Assembly: GCF_012928505.1 (NCBI RefSeq)
Contig: NZ_JABBJN010000034.1
Location: forward strand, 1 to 64,000
Source: Achromobacter sp. Bel
GTDB lineage: Bacteria; Pseudomonadota; Gammaproteobacteria; Burkholderiales; Burkholderiaceae_B
Length of the DNA stretch: 64,000 nt
Direction of reading: 5' to 3'
Program-made: the position numbers and the translations under genes
Shown here: positions 1 to 8,247 of the stretch, piece by piece
Position numbering within the stretch: the stretch's first letter is position 1
Layout: every line of letters begins with the position of its first letter
The notes under the pieces: model-generated
Seen by the model: the letters and a program-made list of their open reading frames with translations, nothing else
Databases searched by the model: none
What the model was told of the DNA's origin: nothing

Positions 1-246
1 GGGGCCCGATCGGGGCGGGGCGGTTGGCAGGGGCGACCTCGTCGGCGCGCAGGCGCCCCGGTTGTCGCATTCGCCGCGGGAACGCGCATCGGCGCAAAAA
101 CATCGCGCCCGGTCACAGACGGGGTGCCCCGCATCTGGTTAAATGGCGAAAGGGCGTAACGGCCTAAGGCGGAGCCGCGTTCTTGCGGCTTGCTCAGGCG
201 AAGCCGTACTTTTCACGGTTCGCCATCCAATTTCCCGGAGCGCGCG

Positions 247-681
247 ATGGCACGATTCAATTTCACCCAAGACCCCGAAGAACCCGATCTGTGGGCGGCC
301 GAGAACGTGCCCGCCGGCAACGGCCGTCCGCCCATCCACGTCATGATCCAGACGGACGGCGAAGAGCCTGACAGCGGCGCGTCCAAGGTGGTCAAGGCCA
401 TCATCGACAATCTGGACGACCACATCCTGGCGGCCTCCGAGTTCCTGCTGGACAACTACTCGTACGAACATTGCAAGAAGCTGGGCATCGAAGACGACCA
501 GCTGCTGAAGGAAGAAACCGCAGAAGCCATGGCCGAAAAGGCCGTGCTGCGCGCGCTATGGCTGTTCGACGAAGACGGCGACGGCTACGAACTGTGGTTC
601 ACGCTGCCCTGGGATCCGGTCCACACGTACGACGTCGAATTCGAAGACGGCACGCCGGTGTCCTGCTCGGTCAACGACTAA
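247..681 (+). CDS. Small acidic protein of unknown function
   Basis: Encodes 144 residues that I cannot assign to a family. The ATG at 247 is preceded by GGAG about 8 nt upstream, so I prefer it to the in-frame upstream start near 190. The protein is strongly acidic (runs rich in Asp and Glu, for example around residues 36-45 and 105-112), has no signal peptide or membrane segment and contains one Cys in the middle and one near the C-terminus. It is likely cytoplasmic. It stands alone, convergent with the secreted-protein gene that ends at 714. The 246 bases before it hold no gene I can support. No function is proposed. Confidence 0.7.
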   Translation: MARFNFTQDPEEPDLWAAENVPAGNGRPPIHVMIQTDGEEPDSGASKVVKAIIDNLDDHILAASEFLLDNYSYEHCKKLGIEDDQLLKEETAEAMAEKAVLRALWLFDEDGDGYELWFTLPWDPVHTYDVEFEDGTPVSCSVND

Positions 682-713
682 GCCTGAACGGCCCTTGGCG
701 GATGCGCGGGGGC

Positions 714-1091
714 CTAGCGGACCAGCTCGAACTTTGTCGCCAGGCTCTGGCCGAGCGATTCGTCGTAGCGGTAGTGCAATTTGATCGGCGTGCCTTTGCG
801 GATCTGGCCGGGCGCCGTGTTCTCAAGCGTGACGTCGATGTCGCGGTCCACGAATTCGGTGCAATCCGTATCGGCGCGCGCCCCGTCGGGGATGTCGGCC
901 GATCTGACCTTCAACCGGAACGTCGTCTGCGCCAGCTCCGTGCCATCGGTACGGTACTGGCGCATTTGCATGGCGGGGGTAGAGGCAGTGCCGGACAAAT
1001 CGCATGAAATGCGGGTCCAGGCGTGTGCGGCAGGCACGGCGGCCATCAGGGCGATTGCCGCCACGATGCCGCGCAGGGGGTGGGGTGTCAT
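714..1091 (-). CDS. Putative secreted periplasmic protein
   Basis: Encodes 125 residues. The N-terminus is a clear Sec signal: a short polar start, a hydrophobic core around residues 9-20 and an AHA-type cleavage site near residue 24. The mature part is about 100 residues with two Cys residues that could form a disulfide (one in ISCDLS just after cleavage, one in TDCTEF). It has no recognisable enzyme motif and resembles small beta-rich periplasmic proteins only in general terms. It is monocistronic, convergent with the acidic-protein gene on the left. Function unknown. Confidence 0.7.
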   Translation of the reverse strand: MTPHPLRGIVAAIALMAAVPAAHAWTRISCDLSGTASTPAMQMRQYRTDGTELAQTTFRLKVRSADIPDGARADTDCTEFVDRDIDVTLENTAPGQIRKGTPIKLHYRYDESLGQSLATKFELVR

Positions 1092-1195
1092 GGCATGCGG
1101 GTAGCGCGTGACGCCGGGGCGCCGCGCCGGGTATCTGGCAGGGAGTCCTATGTTGCTCCCGGCGGCGCCGGCGGGTCAAGCTGACAGGTGTTAAG

Positions 1196-1224
1196 AAAAA
1201 AACGGGTTGCGGCCCGTTTTTTTT
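1196..1224 (-). terminator. Rho-independent terminator of the symporter gene
   Basis: The stem AAAAAACGGG pairs with CCCGTTTTTT around a 6-nt loop at 1207-1212. On the minus strand it lies 10 nt beyond the stop codon of the symporter gene and ends in a U tract, so it should end that transcript. The T run on the plus strand means it may work in both directions. Confidence 0.8.
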
Positions 1225-1234
1225 CGCGCGGTTT

Positions 1235-2533
1235 TTATGCGTCCTGGCTGGCAGGACGCGCCTTGCCGGCGCCGCCTTCGCCTGCCGGCGCGGGGTCGGG
1301 CTGGTCGCCCCGGTCGTCTTCCAGCTTGGCGATGACGGCGGTGGCCAGGCTGTTGCCGACCACGTTGGTTGCCGTGCGGCCCATGTCGAAGAACTGGTCG
1401 ATGCCCATGATCAGCAGCAGGCCGGCTTCCGGCAGATGGAACATCGGCAGGGTGGCGGCCACGACGACGAGCGAGGCGCGCGCCACGCCGGCCATGCCCT
1501 TGCTGGTCACCATCAGCACCAGCAGCAACGTCAATTGCTGCGCGAAGCTCATCTCGATGTTGTAGGCCTGCGCGATGAACAGCACCGCAAAGGACTGGTA
1601 CATCATCGAACCGTCCAGGTTGAACGAGTAGCCCAACGGCAGCACGAAGCCCGAAATGCGCTTGGACACGCCGAAACGCTCCAGCGCTTCGATGGTCTTC
1701 GGATAGGCTGATTCACTGCTGGCAGTCGAAAAGGCCAGCAGCGTGGGTTCCTTGATCAGGCCGCCCAGGCGGCGCGTGGACTTGCCCAGGAACAGGTAGC
1801 CCACGCCGAACAGGATGGCCCACAACAGCGCCAGGCCCAGGTAGAACTCGCCGATCAGCTTGCCGTAGCTGACCAGTACGCCCAGGCCTTCGGTGGTGAT
1901 GGCGGCGGCCATGGCAGCGAACACCCCCAGCGGCGCGAAACGCATCACGTAATCCGTCACGCGGAACATGATCTTGGCCAGCTCGTCGATCATGTTGTAG
2001 ATCGTGTTGTGGCCCTTGCTGCGGATGAAGGACAGCGCGGCACCGAAGAACAGCGAGAACACCAGGATCTGCAGGATCTCGTTGTTGGCCATGGCTTCGG
2101 CGATGCTCTTGGGGAACACGTGCGCGATGAAGGCCTTGAGCGTGAAGTCGCCCGTTTTCAGTCCCGACGTGATGCCCGCATCGGGAATTGCCAGGTTCAT
2201 GTGCGCGCCGGGCTGGAAGATATTGACCAGCAGCAGGCCCAGCAGCAACGAGATCGCGGACGCGGCGATGAACCAGACCATGGCGCGCAGGCCGATGCGG
2301 CCCACGGCGTTGGCATCGCTCATGCTGGCCAGGCCGGACACCAGCGTGGCGAACACCAGCGGGGCGATGATCATCTTGATCATGCGCAGGAAGATGTCCG
2401 TGATCAGGCTGAAGTACGACGCGATCTGCGCCGCGTCTTTCGCGTCATGCGCTGTCTGGTTGCAGAGGTAGCCCACCACGATGCCCAACACCATCGCGAT
2501 GCCGATGTAGCGCGTCAGCTTCTTTGTATTCAT
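1235..2533 (-). CDS. Dicarboxylate/amino acid:cation symporter (DAACS/GltP-DctA family)
   Basis: Encodes 432 residues of an inner-membrane symporter that imports an acidic substrate (glutamate, aspartate or a C4-dicarboxylate) with H+ or Na+. Family marks seen are the Ser-rich re-entrant loop (STASSESAYP, about residue 275), the NLDGSMMYQ segment (about 310) and the substrate-site stretch MGIDQFFDMGRTATNVVGNS near the C-terminus, with about eight hydrophobic helices. I choose the ATG at 2533; a TTG two codons upstream is less likely. No strong ribosome binding site is visible. The C-terminal 30 residues are polar and Pro/Ala-rich. The exact substrate cannot be told from sequence. Confidence 0.9.
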   Translation of the reverse strand: MNTKKLTRYIGIAMVLGIVVGYLCNQTAHDAKDAAQIASYFSLITDIFLRMIKMIIAPLVFATLVSGLASMSDANAVGRIGLRAMVWFIAASAISLLLGLLLVNIFQPGAHMNLAIPDAGITSGLKTGDFTLKAFIAHVFPKSIAEAMANNEILQILVFSLFFGAALSFIRSKGHNTIYNMIDELAKIMFRVTDYVMRFAPLGVFAAMAAAITTEGLGVLVSYGKLIGEFYLGLALLWAILFGVGYLFLGKSTRRLGGLIKEPTLLAFSTASSESAYPKTIEALERFGVSKRISGFVLPLGYSFNLDGSMMYQSFAVLFIAQAYNIEMSFAQQLTLLLVLMVTSKGMAGVARASLVVVAATLPMFHLPEAGLLLIMGIDQFFDMGRTATNVVGNSLATAVIAKLEDDRGDQPDPAPAGEGGAGKARPASQDA

Positions 2534-2815
2534 GATCAAAACGGAAACAGGGACCTGTCGCGGAGCCCGGGGAAGGGGCGGGGCCTGCCGGCATAGGGCG
2601 GGGCACGACGGTCCGGTGACGGATATGCCAGGGATGTCCCCGAAGTGCGGGTTTTCCCTTGGGGCGTGATGTTAATGCCGCGAAGCTGACAGCGAGTTGT
2701 CAGGTCGGGGACGGATCACTCATGCCAGAATGGGCCGGCGCCAAGGCCCGGTCGGCCATTGCGACCCATTGAAAAGAACCGGCCCCGAGCGGGGCGATAG
2801 ACAGGAGACAAGGCA

Positions 2816-3715
2816 ATGCCGAAACGCGAATTGTCCGTGCTGGCTTCCGGGTATACGTACCTGGAGGGGTTGCGCTGGCACGAGGACCGCTTGTGGGCGT
2901 CGGACTTCTATACCGAACAGGTGATCGCGGTGGACCTCCAGGGCAAGGTGGAGCAGATCTGCCGTGTGCCGCAGCAGCCTTCAGGCCTGGGCTGGCTGCC
3001 CGACGGGCGCCTCTTGATCTCGTCCATGAAAGACCGCAAGGTGCTGCGCCGCGAGCGGGACGGCACGTTGGCCGTGCATGCCGACTTGTCCGCGCTGACG
3101 GGCGGCCCGATCAACGATATGGTGGTGGACGCGCAAGGCCGGGCCTACGTGGGCAATTTCGGTTTCGACCTGATGGCGGGCGAGCCGGTCGCCACGACGA
3201 CCCTGGTGCGCGTGGATACCGACGGCGTGGCGCAGGTGGTGGCGGATGGGCTGTGTTTTCCCAATGGCTCGTTCATCACGCCGGACGGCAAGACGCTGAT
3301 CGTCAACGAGACCTTCGGCAACCGCATCTCTGAATTCGACATCCAGGCCAACGGGGCGCTGGGGCCCCGGCGCGACTGGGCGGACTTCGGCGCGCTGCCC
3401 GACAGCGACGACCTGTCGGTGCTGATCGCGGCGTCGGCCATCGGCCCGGACGGCGGCGCACTGGACGCGGAAGGGGCGGTTTGGGTGGCGGATGCCATCG
3501 GCAAGCGGATCGTGCGGGTCGAGCGCGGGGGCAAGATCCTGGAACAGATCGACACCGGCGAATTTGGCATCTTCGCCGCGGCGCTCGGCGGACCGGACGG
3601 CCGCACGCTATTCATGGCGGCAGCGCCCGACTTCATCGAAGCCAACCGCCGCGCCAAGCCCGAAGGCCGGATCCTGATGACGCGGGTGGACGTGCCGCAC
3701 GCGGGCCGGCCGTAG
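2816..3715 (+). CDS. SMP-30/gluconolactonase-like beta-propeller protein
   Basis: Encodes 299 residues of the SMP-30/gluconolactonase/LRE family, six-bladed propellers that bind a divalent metal and hydrolyse sugar lactones or similar esters. The usual metal-site residues can be recognised: Glu in LEGLRW (about residue 18), Asn in the GGPINDMVV region (about 101), Asn in FPNGSF (about 148) and Asp in the ALDAEGAVWVAD blade. No signal peptide, so it is cytoplasmic. AGGAG at 2803-2807 fixes the ATG. It lies alone between the divergent symporter and fba. The substrate is unknown; most family members of this kind are annotated only as lactonases. Confidence 0.85.
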   Translation: MPKRELSVLASGYTYLEGLRWHEDRLWASDFYTEQVIAVDLQGKVEQICRVPQQPSGLGWLPDGRLLISSMKDRKVLRRERDGTLAVHADLSALTGGPINDMVVDAQGRAYVGNFGFDLMAGEPVATTTLVRVDTDGVAQVVADGLCFPNGSFITPDGKTLIVNETFGNRISEFDIQANGALGPRRDWADFGALPDSDDLSVLIAASAIGPDGGALDAEGAVWVADAIGKRIVRVERGGKILEQIDTGEFGIFAAALGGPDGRTLFMAAAPDFIEANRRAKPEGRILMTRVDVPHAGRP

Positions 3716-3922
3716 CCGTCATTCCAGGCCAGCCAGGCGTAGCCGTCCGCGCCGGAATCGGCCTGGGCGCCGCCTCAATGGACGGGCGCCTCGCCCGTCT
3801 GTCCTCGACTGAATGGATCGGATACGGCCGGTTGCAAGACCTTTCAGCGATTCCCCCGTAAAATCACACCATTCAGCAGGACTTCAACCATCTTTCAATA
3901 GACAGTCTTAGGAGGACCACTC

Positions 3923-4987
3923 ATGGCCCTAGTCTCCATGCGCCAGTTGCTCGACCATGCCGCCGAGCACGGCTACGGCATTCCGGCGTTCAACGTCAAC
4001 AACCTGGAACAGGTCCAGGCCATCATGGAAGCCGCTGCGGAGACCGACAGCCCGGTGATCATGCAGGCCTCGGCCGGCGCGCGCAAGTACGCGGGCGAAG
4101 GCTTCCTGAAGCACCTGATCCAGGCCGCGGTGGAATCCTATCCGCACATCCCCGTCGTGATGCACCAGGACCACGGCCAGTCGCCGAAGGTCTGCCAAGG
4201 CGCCATCGACCTGGGTTTCTCCAGCGTGATGATGGACGGTTCGCTCAAGGAAGACGGCAAGACCATCGCCGACTACGACTACAACGTCGACGTCACCAAG
4301 AAGGTCGTGGACATCGCCCACAAGCTGGGCGTGACCGTTGAAGGCGAGCTCGGCTGCCTGGGTTCGCTGGAAACCATGGAAGGCGACAAGGAAGACGGCC
4401 ACGGCGCCGACGGCAAGCTGACCATGGACCAGTTGCTGACCGACCCGGAACAAGCCGCCGACTTCGTGCGCCGCACGCAACTGGACGCCCTGGCCATTGC
4501 CATCGGCACCAGCCACGGCGCCTACAAGTTCACGCGCAAGCCCACCGGCGACATCCTGTCGATCGCCCGCATCAAGGAAATTCACGCCCGCCTTCCGAAC
4601 ACCCACCTGGTGATGCACGGCAGCTCCAGCGTGCCGCAGGAACTGCTGGCCGAGATCCGTGAATTCGGCGGCAACATGAAGGAAACCTACGGCGTGCCGG
4701 TCGAGGAAATCCAGGAAGCCATCAAGTACGGCGTCCGCAAGATCAACATCGACACCGACATCCGTCTGGCCATGACCGGCGCGATCCGCCGCTTCTTCGC
4801 CGAGAATCCCGAAAAGTTCGACCCGCGCGAATACCTGAAGCCTGCCCGTGCCGCCGCCAAGGCCATCTGTGTGGCTCGCTACACGGAATTCGGCACGGCC
4901 GGCAACGCCAGCAAGATCCGCGCGCTGCCGCTGACCGACATCGCCGCGCAATACGCGTCGGGCAAGCTGTCGCAAGTGGTGCAGTAA
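3923..4987 (+). CDS. fba: Fructose-bisphosphate aldolase, class II
   Basis: Encodes 354 residues. The enzyme reversibly splits fructose 1,6-bisphosphate into dihydroxyacetone phosphate and glyceraldehyde 3-phosphate in glycolysis and gluconeogenesis. It has the Zn-site and phosphate-site marks of class II aldolases: [10 protein letters not shown] (about residue 77), [41 protein letters not shown] and the KINIDTDIR segment. Length and the C-terminal REYLKPAR region fit the Calvin-type branch common in proteobacteria. An ideal AGGAGG at 3910-3915 precedes the ATG. Followed by a strong terminator, so it is the last gene of its transcript. Confidence 0.97.
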   Translation: MALVSMRQLLDHAAEHGYGIPAFNVNNLEQVQAIMEAAAETDSPVIMQASAGARKYAGEGFLKHLIQAAVESYPHIPVVMHQDHGQSPKVCQGAIDLGFSSVMMDGSLKEDGKTIADYDYNVDVTKKVVDIAHKLGVTVEGELGCLGSLETMEGDKEDGHGADGKLTMDQLLTDPEQAADFVRRTQLDALAIAIGTSHGAYKFTRKPTGDILSIARIKEIHARLPNTHLVMHGSSSVPQELLAEIREFGGNMKETYGVPVEEIQEAIKYGVRKINIDTDIRLAMTGAIRRFFAENPEKFDPREYLKPARAAAKAICVARYTEFGTAGNASKIRALPLTDIAAQYASGKLSQVVQ

Positions 4988-5027
4988 GCCTTCCGCGCCG
5001 CCGCCTTCGGGCGGCGGTCCGGCAGTG

Positions 5028-5065
5028 AAAAGGGGCGGGTCCAAACGGACCCGCCCCTTTCTTTT
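5028..5065 (+). terminator. Terminator of fba
   Basis: A 14-bp perfect stem (AAAGGGGCGGGTCC at 5029-5042 with GGACCCGCCCCTTT at 5047-5060) closes a 4-nt loop and is followed by CTTTT. It sits about 40 nt after the fba stop. Confidence 0.9.
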
Positions 5066-5130
5066 GCGGGGTGTCGCCGACCGCGCTTTTTCTCGCGTCT
5101 TCCCCGCTCTTTCCCTGATGGCCGCGACGC

Positions 5131-5583
5131 CTAGGCGGCCGGGCCGTTTTGCGGAAAGTGCGGGACGTTTTTGTCCACGTGGTGCCAGGAGGGGGCCGAG
5201 CTCGTCCACAGGCTGGCCTGGGCGTGGAAGGCCTCCGGATCGTCCAGCGACCCGGCCCGGACCACTTCGTAACCCATGCCTTCGGAGCCGCCGAACAGCG
5301 GCGTGCCACAGGCGCCGCAGAAGCTGCGCATGACGGTGTGGCCGGAATCGCCCTTGTAGCGGTGTTCCTTGGCCTGGCCACGCAGCATCGTGACCGACCC
5401 GGCGGCGAAAATCAGCGCATGGGCCGGGGCGCCGCCGCTGGAATACTGGCAGTCCCGGCAATGACAGGTGGCGGCGGTGATGGGCTCGTCGGTGACGGCG
5501 TAACGGACGGCGCCGCACTGGCAACCGCCAGTCAGATGTACCTGCGCGTCGGCGGGCGGGCGTTTGAGGGAAGCATCCTGCAT
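5131..5583 (-). CDS. GFA family zinc protein (glutathione-dependent formaldehyde-activating-like)
   Basis: Encodes 150 residues of the GFA/CENP-V fold. The zinc-ligand pattern is complete: CQCGAVRY (about residue 21), CHCRDCQ (about 40) and CGACGTPLF (about 89). Family members are small cytoplasmic proteins; only a few have been tied to S-hydroxymethylglutathione formation from formaldehyde, so the name does not prove that activity. The gene is alone and reads towards the fba terminator. The C-terminal WHHVDKNVPHF segment is typical of the proteobacterial branch. Confidence 0.85.
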   Translation of the reverse strand: MQDASLKRPPADAQVHLTGGCQCGAVRYAVTDEPITAATCHCRDCQYSSGGAPAHALIFAAGSVTMLRGQAKEHRYKGDSGHTVMRSFCGACGTPLFGGSEGMGYEVVRAGSLDDPEAFHAQASLWTSSAPSWHHVDKNVPHFPQNGPAA

Positions 5584-5847
5584 ACGGCTTTGTCTCCGGA
5601 CGTAAGGTCAGCGCCGTGACGCCCAGGGGCGGCCGGTGCGAATAGTGTGTTGGGAATCAGAGCCTAACCCGGCCCCCGCTGCCCGGCAAGGCGGACATAT
5701 TTGCAGTAATCTATGCGCTTTGCGGGGCTGGCGCGGCAGCGCTTCGTGTGTCATGCGGCGTCCCCGCGCAGTTTCCGATTTCGTTCTACTTCCCGCCCTG
5801 GCGCTTGCCCGAGGCGGGAATCTTCATTTTTGCCATAGGCCATTCCC

Positions 5848-6729
5848 GTGACTTCTGCTTTGCATCAATCCAGCATCAAGTCCTTGCCGCTGCTGGGCCG
5901 CGGTAAGGTGCGCGATATGTACGCGGTGGGCGACGACAAGTTGCTGATCGTCGCGTCGGATCGTATCTCCGCTTTCGACGTGATTCTTGACGATCCCATT
6001 CCCGGCAAAGGGCAGGTGCTGACCGAGCTGACCGAATTCTGGTTGCAGAAACTGGCCCACATCCTGCCGAACCACTCCACGGGCGTGAAGCCCGAAGACG
6101 TGGTGGCCCCGGACGAGGTGGACCAGGTGCGCGGCCGCGCCGTCGTGGTCAAGCGCCTGAAGCCGATCCTGGTGGAAGCGGTTGCCCGCGGCTACCTGAT
6201 CGGATCCGGCTGGAAAGACTACCAGTCCACCGGCGCCATCTGCGGCATCAAGCTTCCTGCCGGCCTGCAGCAGGCCAGCCAGTTGCCCGAGCCGATCTTC
6301 ACGCCTGCCGCCAAGGCCGAATTCGGCATGCACGACGAAAACGTCGACTTCGCGCACGTGGTCAAGGAAGTGGGCCAGGAATTGGCCGAGCGCATCCGCG
6401 ACGTCACGCTCAAGCTGTATGCCGAAGCCGCCAAGTTCGCCGCCACCAAGGGCATTATCATCGCCGACACCAAGTTCGAATTCGGCTTGGACGACAACGG
6501 CACGCTGCACCTGATGGACGAAGTGCTGACGCCCGATTCGTCGCGCTTCTGGCCGGCCGACGGCTACCGCGTCGGCATCAGCCCCCCGTCGTTTGACAAG
6601 CAATTCGTGCGCGACTGGCTGGAAACCCAGACCTGGGACAAGACGCCGCCCGCCCCGCGCCTGCCGCAGGACGTGCTGGAAAAGACGGCCGCCAAGTACC
6701 GCGAAGCGCTGGACCGATTGATCGCCTGA
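5848..6729 (+). CDS. purC: Phosphoribosylaminoimidazole-succinocarboxamide synthase
   Basis: Encodes 293 residues. The enzyme joins aspartate to CAIR with ATP in purine synthesis (SAICAR synthase). Seen are GKVRDMYAV at the N-terminus (nucleotide site), the [11 protein letters not shown] motif, [22 protein letters not shown] and the [15 protein letters not shown] signature. Length fits the single-domain bacterial enzyme. The start is GTG at 5848; upstream only a weak AGGC is present. It is followed at once by a terminator, so it is not cotranscribed with purE and purK, which lie 1 kb further on. Confidence 0.97.
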   Translation: MTSALHQSSIKSLPLLGRGKVRDMYAVGDDKLLIVASDRISAFDVILDDPIPGKGQVLTELTEFWLQKLAHILPNHSTGVKPEDVVAPDEVDQVRGRAVVVKRLKPILVEAVARGYLIGSGWKDYQSTGAICGIKLPAGLQQASQLPEPIFTPAAKAEFGMHDENVDFAHVVKEVGQELAERIRDVTLKLYAEAAKFAATKGIIIADTKFEFGLDDNGTLHLMDEVLTPDSSRFWPADGYRVGISPPSFDKQFVRDWLETQTWDKTPPAPRLPQDVLEKTAAKYREALDRLIA

Positions 6730-6746
6730 TCCTCCCCGACTGACCG

Positions 6747-6776
6747 AAACCCGCTCGAATGAGCGGGTTTTTTTTT
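6747..6776 (+). terminator. Terminator of purC
   Basis: AAACCCGCTC (6747-6756) pairs perfectly with GAGCGGGTTT (6761-6770) around the loop GAAT, followed by a nine-T run that begins inside the stem. Confidence 0.95.
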
Positions 6777-6874
6777 GAGGTCGGGCTTAGGGGTATCGAT
6801 AACAATTATTGCGTATTGTTACGTTATACTCGTCGGCTGCCTTAGCAGGACGTCCGTCGACAGGAGTCTTACGC

Positions 6875-7033
6875 ATGATCATGATGTTGCCCTTTCTGAC
6901 CGGATCGGTCGCGGTGTGGTTCGGAGTGCTGGGAAAGCGCCGCCCGTGCGTGACGTTCTGGCTGCTCACGCTCGCGATCTTCGCCGCGTGGTGCCACTAT
7001 CACATGACCAGCCCTCTGGCGCTGTCCTGGTAA
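6875..7033 (+). CDS. Small membrane protein, DUF5993-like, next to the DsbB-like gene
   Basis: Encodes 52 residues starting MIMMLPFLTG. Two hydrophobic segments (about residues 3-18 and 28-42) make it an inner-membrane protein of two short helices. AGGAG at 6862-6866 lies 8 nt before the ATG, and a clear -10-like TATACT occurs at 6825-6830. The stop is only 10 nt before the DsbB-like gene, so both should be on one transcript. From memory, small proteins called DUF5993 occur beside DsbB-like genes; I could not confirm the match here. It has two Cys residues (in RPCV and AWCH), which could matter for a redox partner role, but that is inference. Confidence 0.7.
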   Translation: MIMMLPFLTGSVAVWFGVLGKRRPCVTFWLLTLAIFAAWCHYHMTSPLALSW

Positions 7034-7043
7034 GGGCGAGGCG

Positions 7044-7616
7044 ATGATCTTCTCCCGCAACCCGGCGCGCGGTTCGCGCGTGCTGAACGGCCTGGCACTG
7101 CTGGGTGTCACCGGCATCCTGGGCATGGCCTTCGCTTGGCAGTTCCTCTATGGGGAACTGCCGTGTCCCCTGTGCCTGCTCCAGCGCTTGGCGTTCATCC
7201 TGGCCGGGGTGGGATTCCTGCTGAACATGCGGGTAGGGCCGTCGCCCATGCATTACGGCATGAGCATCGCGGCCTCGCTGGGCGGCATGGTCGCCTCGGG
7301 TCGGCAGGTGTTGCTGCTCATCGCGCCCGGCGATCCTGGCTATGGCACGCCGTTCATGGGACTGCATTTCTACACCTGGGCGTTCATCGCCTTTGCCGCC
7401 ATCATCGTCTTCTGCGTGGTGATGCAGTCCGCAGACCGCAAATGGGGCGATAGCATGCTGAAGAAGCCGGTCTCGGCGCTGGGTCTCGTCGTCATGGCCC
7501 TGTTTTTCATCATATCGCTGGCCAACGCCGGCAGCACTACCTTGGAGTGCGGTTTCGGGCCTTGCCCGGACAACCCGGACAGCTATCTGTGGCTGTCCTC
7601 CGCGACCGCGCCATAG
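7044..7616 (+). CDS. DsbB-like disulfide bond formation protein, five-helix form
   Basis: Encodes 190 residues of an inner-membrane DsbB-family protein, which passes electrons from a periplasmic thiol oxidase to quinone. The first redox pair is present as CPLC (residues 41-44) after helix 1. In E. coli DsbB the second pair lies between helices 3 and 4; here that loop (APGDPGYGTPF) has no Cys. Instead a fifth helix (about 140-160) is followed by a pair at residues 169 and 174 (ECGFGPCP), which would place it in the periplasm. It is a variant, so I give no dsbB symbol. GAGG precedes the ATG. No DsbA gene is nearby. Confidence 0.85.
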   Translation: MIFSRNPARGSRVLNGLALLGVTGILGMAFAWQFLYGELPCPLCLLQRLAFILAGVGFLLNMRVGPSPMHYGMSIAASLGGMVASGRQVLLLIAPGDPGYGTPFMGLHFYTWAFIAFAAIIVFCVVMQSADRKWGDSMLKKPVSALGLVVMALFFIISLANAGSTTLECGFGPCPDNPDSYLWLSSATAP

Positions 7617-7720
7617 GCGATCGCGCGCGCCGGGTAAAATACCGGGTTTCGCGGACCGAATCCGCGGCCCTTTGACATTCCGCGGGCAGGTTCCGCGGTC
7701 TTACCTCTTTGACACCGGTT

Positions 7721-8242
7721 ATGACAGCCAAGACTTCCGCAGCGGCAGAGGCCACCCCCGTGGTGGGCGTGATTATGGGTTCTTCCAGCGATTGGGAGGT
7801 CATGAAGCACGCGGTCACCATGCTGGAGGATTTCGGCGTGGCCTACGAGGCGCGCGTGATTTCCGCGCACCGCATGCCGCAGGACATGGCGGAATACGGC
7901 GCGGCGGCGCATGACCGCGGCCTGCGCGGCATCATCGCCGGGGCCGGCGGCGCGGCCCACTTGCCGGGCATGATGGCGGCGCTGACTGAAGTACCGGTAT
8001 TCGGCGTGCCGGTGCCGTCCAAATACCTGCGTGGCGAAGACTCACTGCTGTCCATCGTGCAGATGCCCAAGGGCGTGCCGGTGGCCACCTTCGCGATCGG
8101 CGAGGCGGGCGCGGCCAATGCGGCGCTGCACGTGATCGCCACGCTGGCCGGCACCGACGCCGGCCTGCACAAGAAGTTGGTGGCGTTCCGCGCGCGGCAG
8201 ACGCAAGCTGCCCGCGACATGAAGGTTCCGCCCGAGGCCTGA
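7721..8242 (+). CDS. purE: N5-carboxyaminoimidazole ribonucleotide mutase
   Basis: Encodes 173 residues. PurE moves the carboxylate of N5-CAIR to give CAIR, the step after PurK. Seen are the [10 protein letters not shown] nucleotide-binding loop, the ISAHRMP motif and [14 protein letters not shown], all typical of class I PurE. I start at ATG 7721; a TTG four codons upstream is possible. The first 16 residues are Ala/Thr-rich and precede the conserved core. purK follows after 5 nt, so the two form an operon. Confidence 0.96.
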   Translation: MTAKTSAAAEATPVVGVIMGSSSDWEVMKHAVTMLEDFGVAYEARVISAHRMPQDMAEYGAAAHDRGLRGIIAGAGGAAHLPGMMAALTEVPVFGVPVPSKYLRGEDSLLSIVQMPKGVPVATFAIGEAGAANAALHVIATLAGTDAGLHKKLVAFRARQTQAARDMKVPPEA

Positions 8243-8247
8243 TCCGT

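Noticed and set aside
1-246. Possible gene end at the left edge
   Set aside because: No frame with coding character or a recognisable motif could be supported in these 246 bases.
3929-5524. 531-codon open frame on the minus strand opposite fba
   Set aside because: It is a shadow of high-GC third positions of fba: rich in Arg, Gly and Ala with no family motif. The plus-strand aldolase is beyond doubt.
6781-6874. Possible riboswitch or attenuator before the small membrane gene
   Set aside because: The leader is short and shows only a promoter-like TATACT; no stable alternative stems were found by eye.
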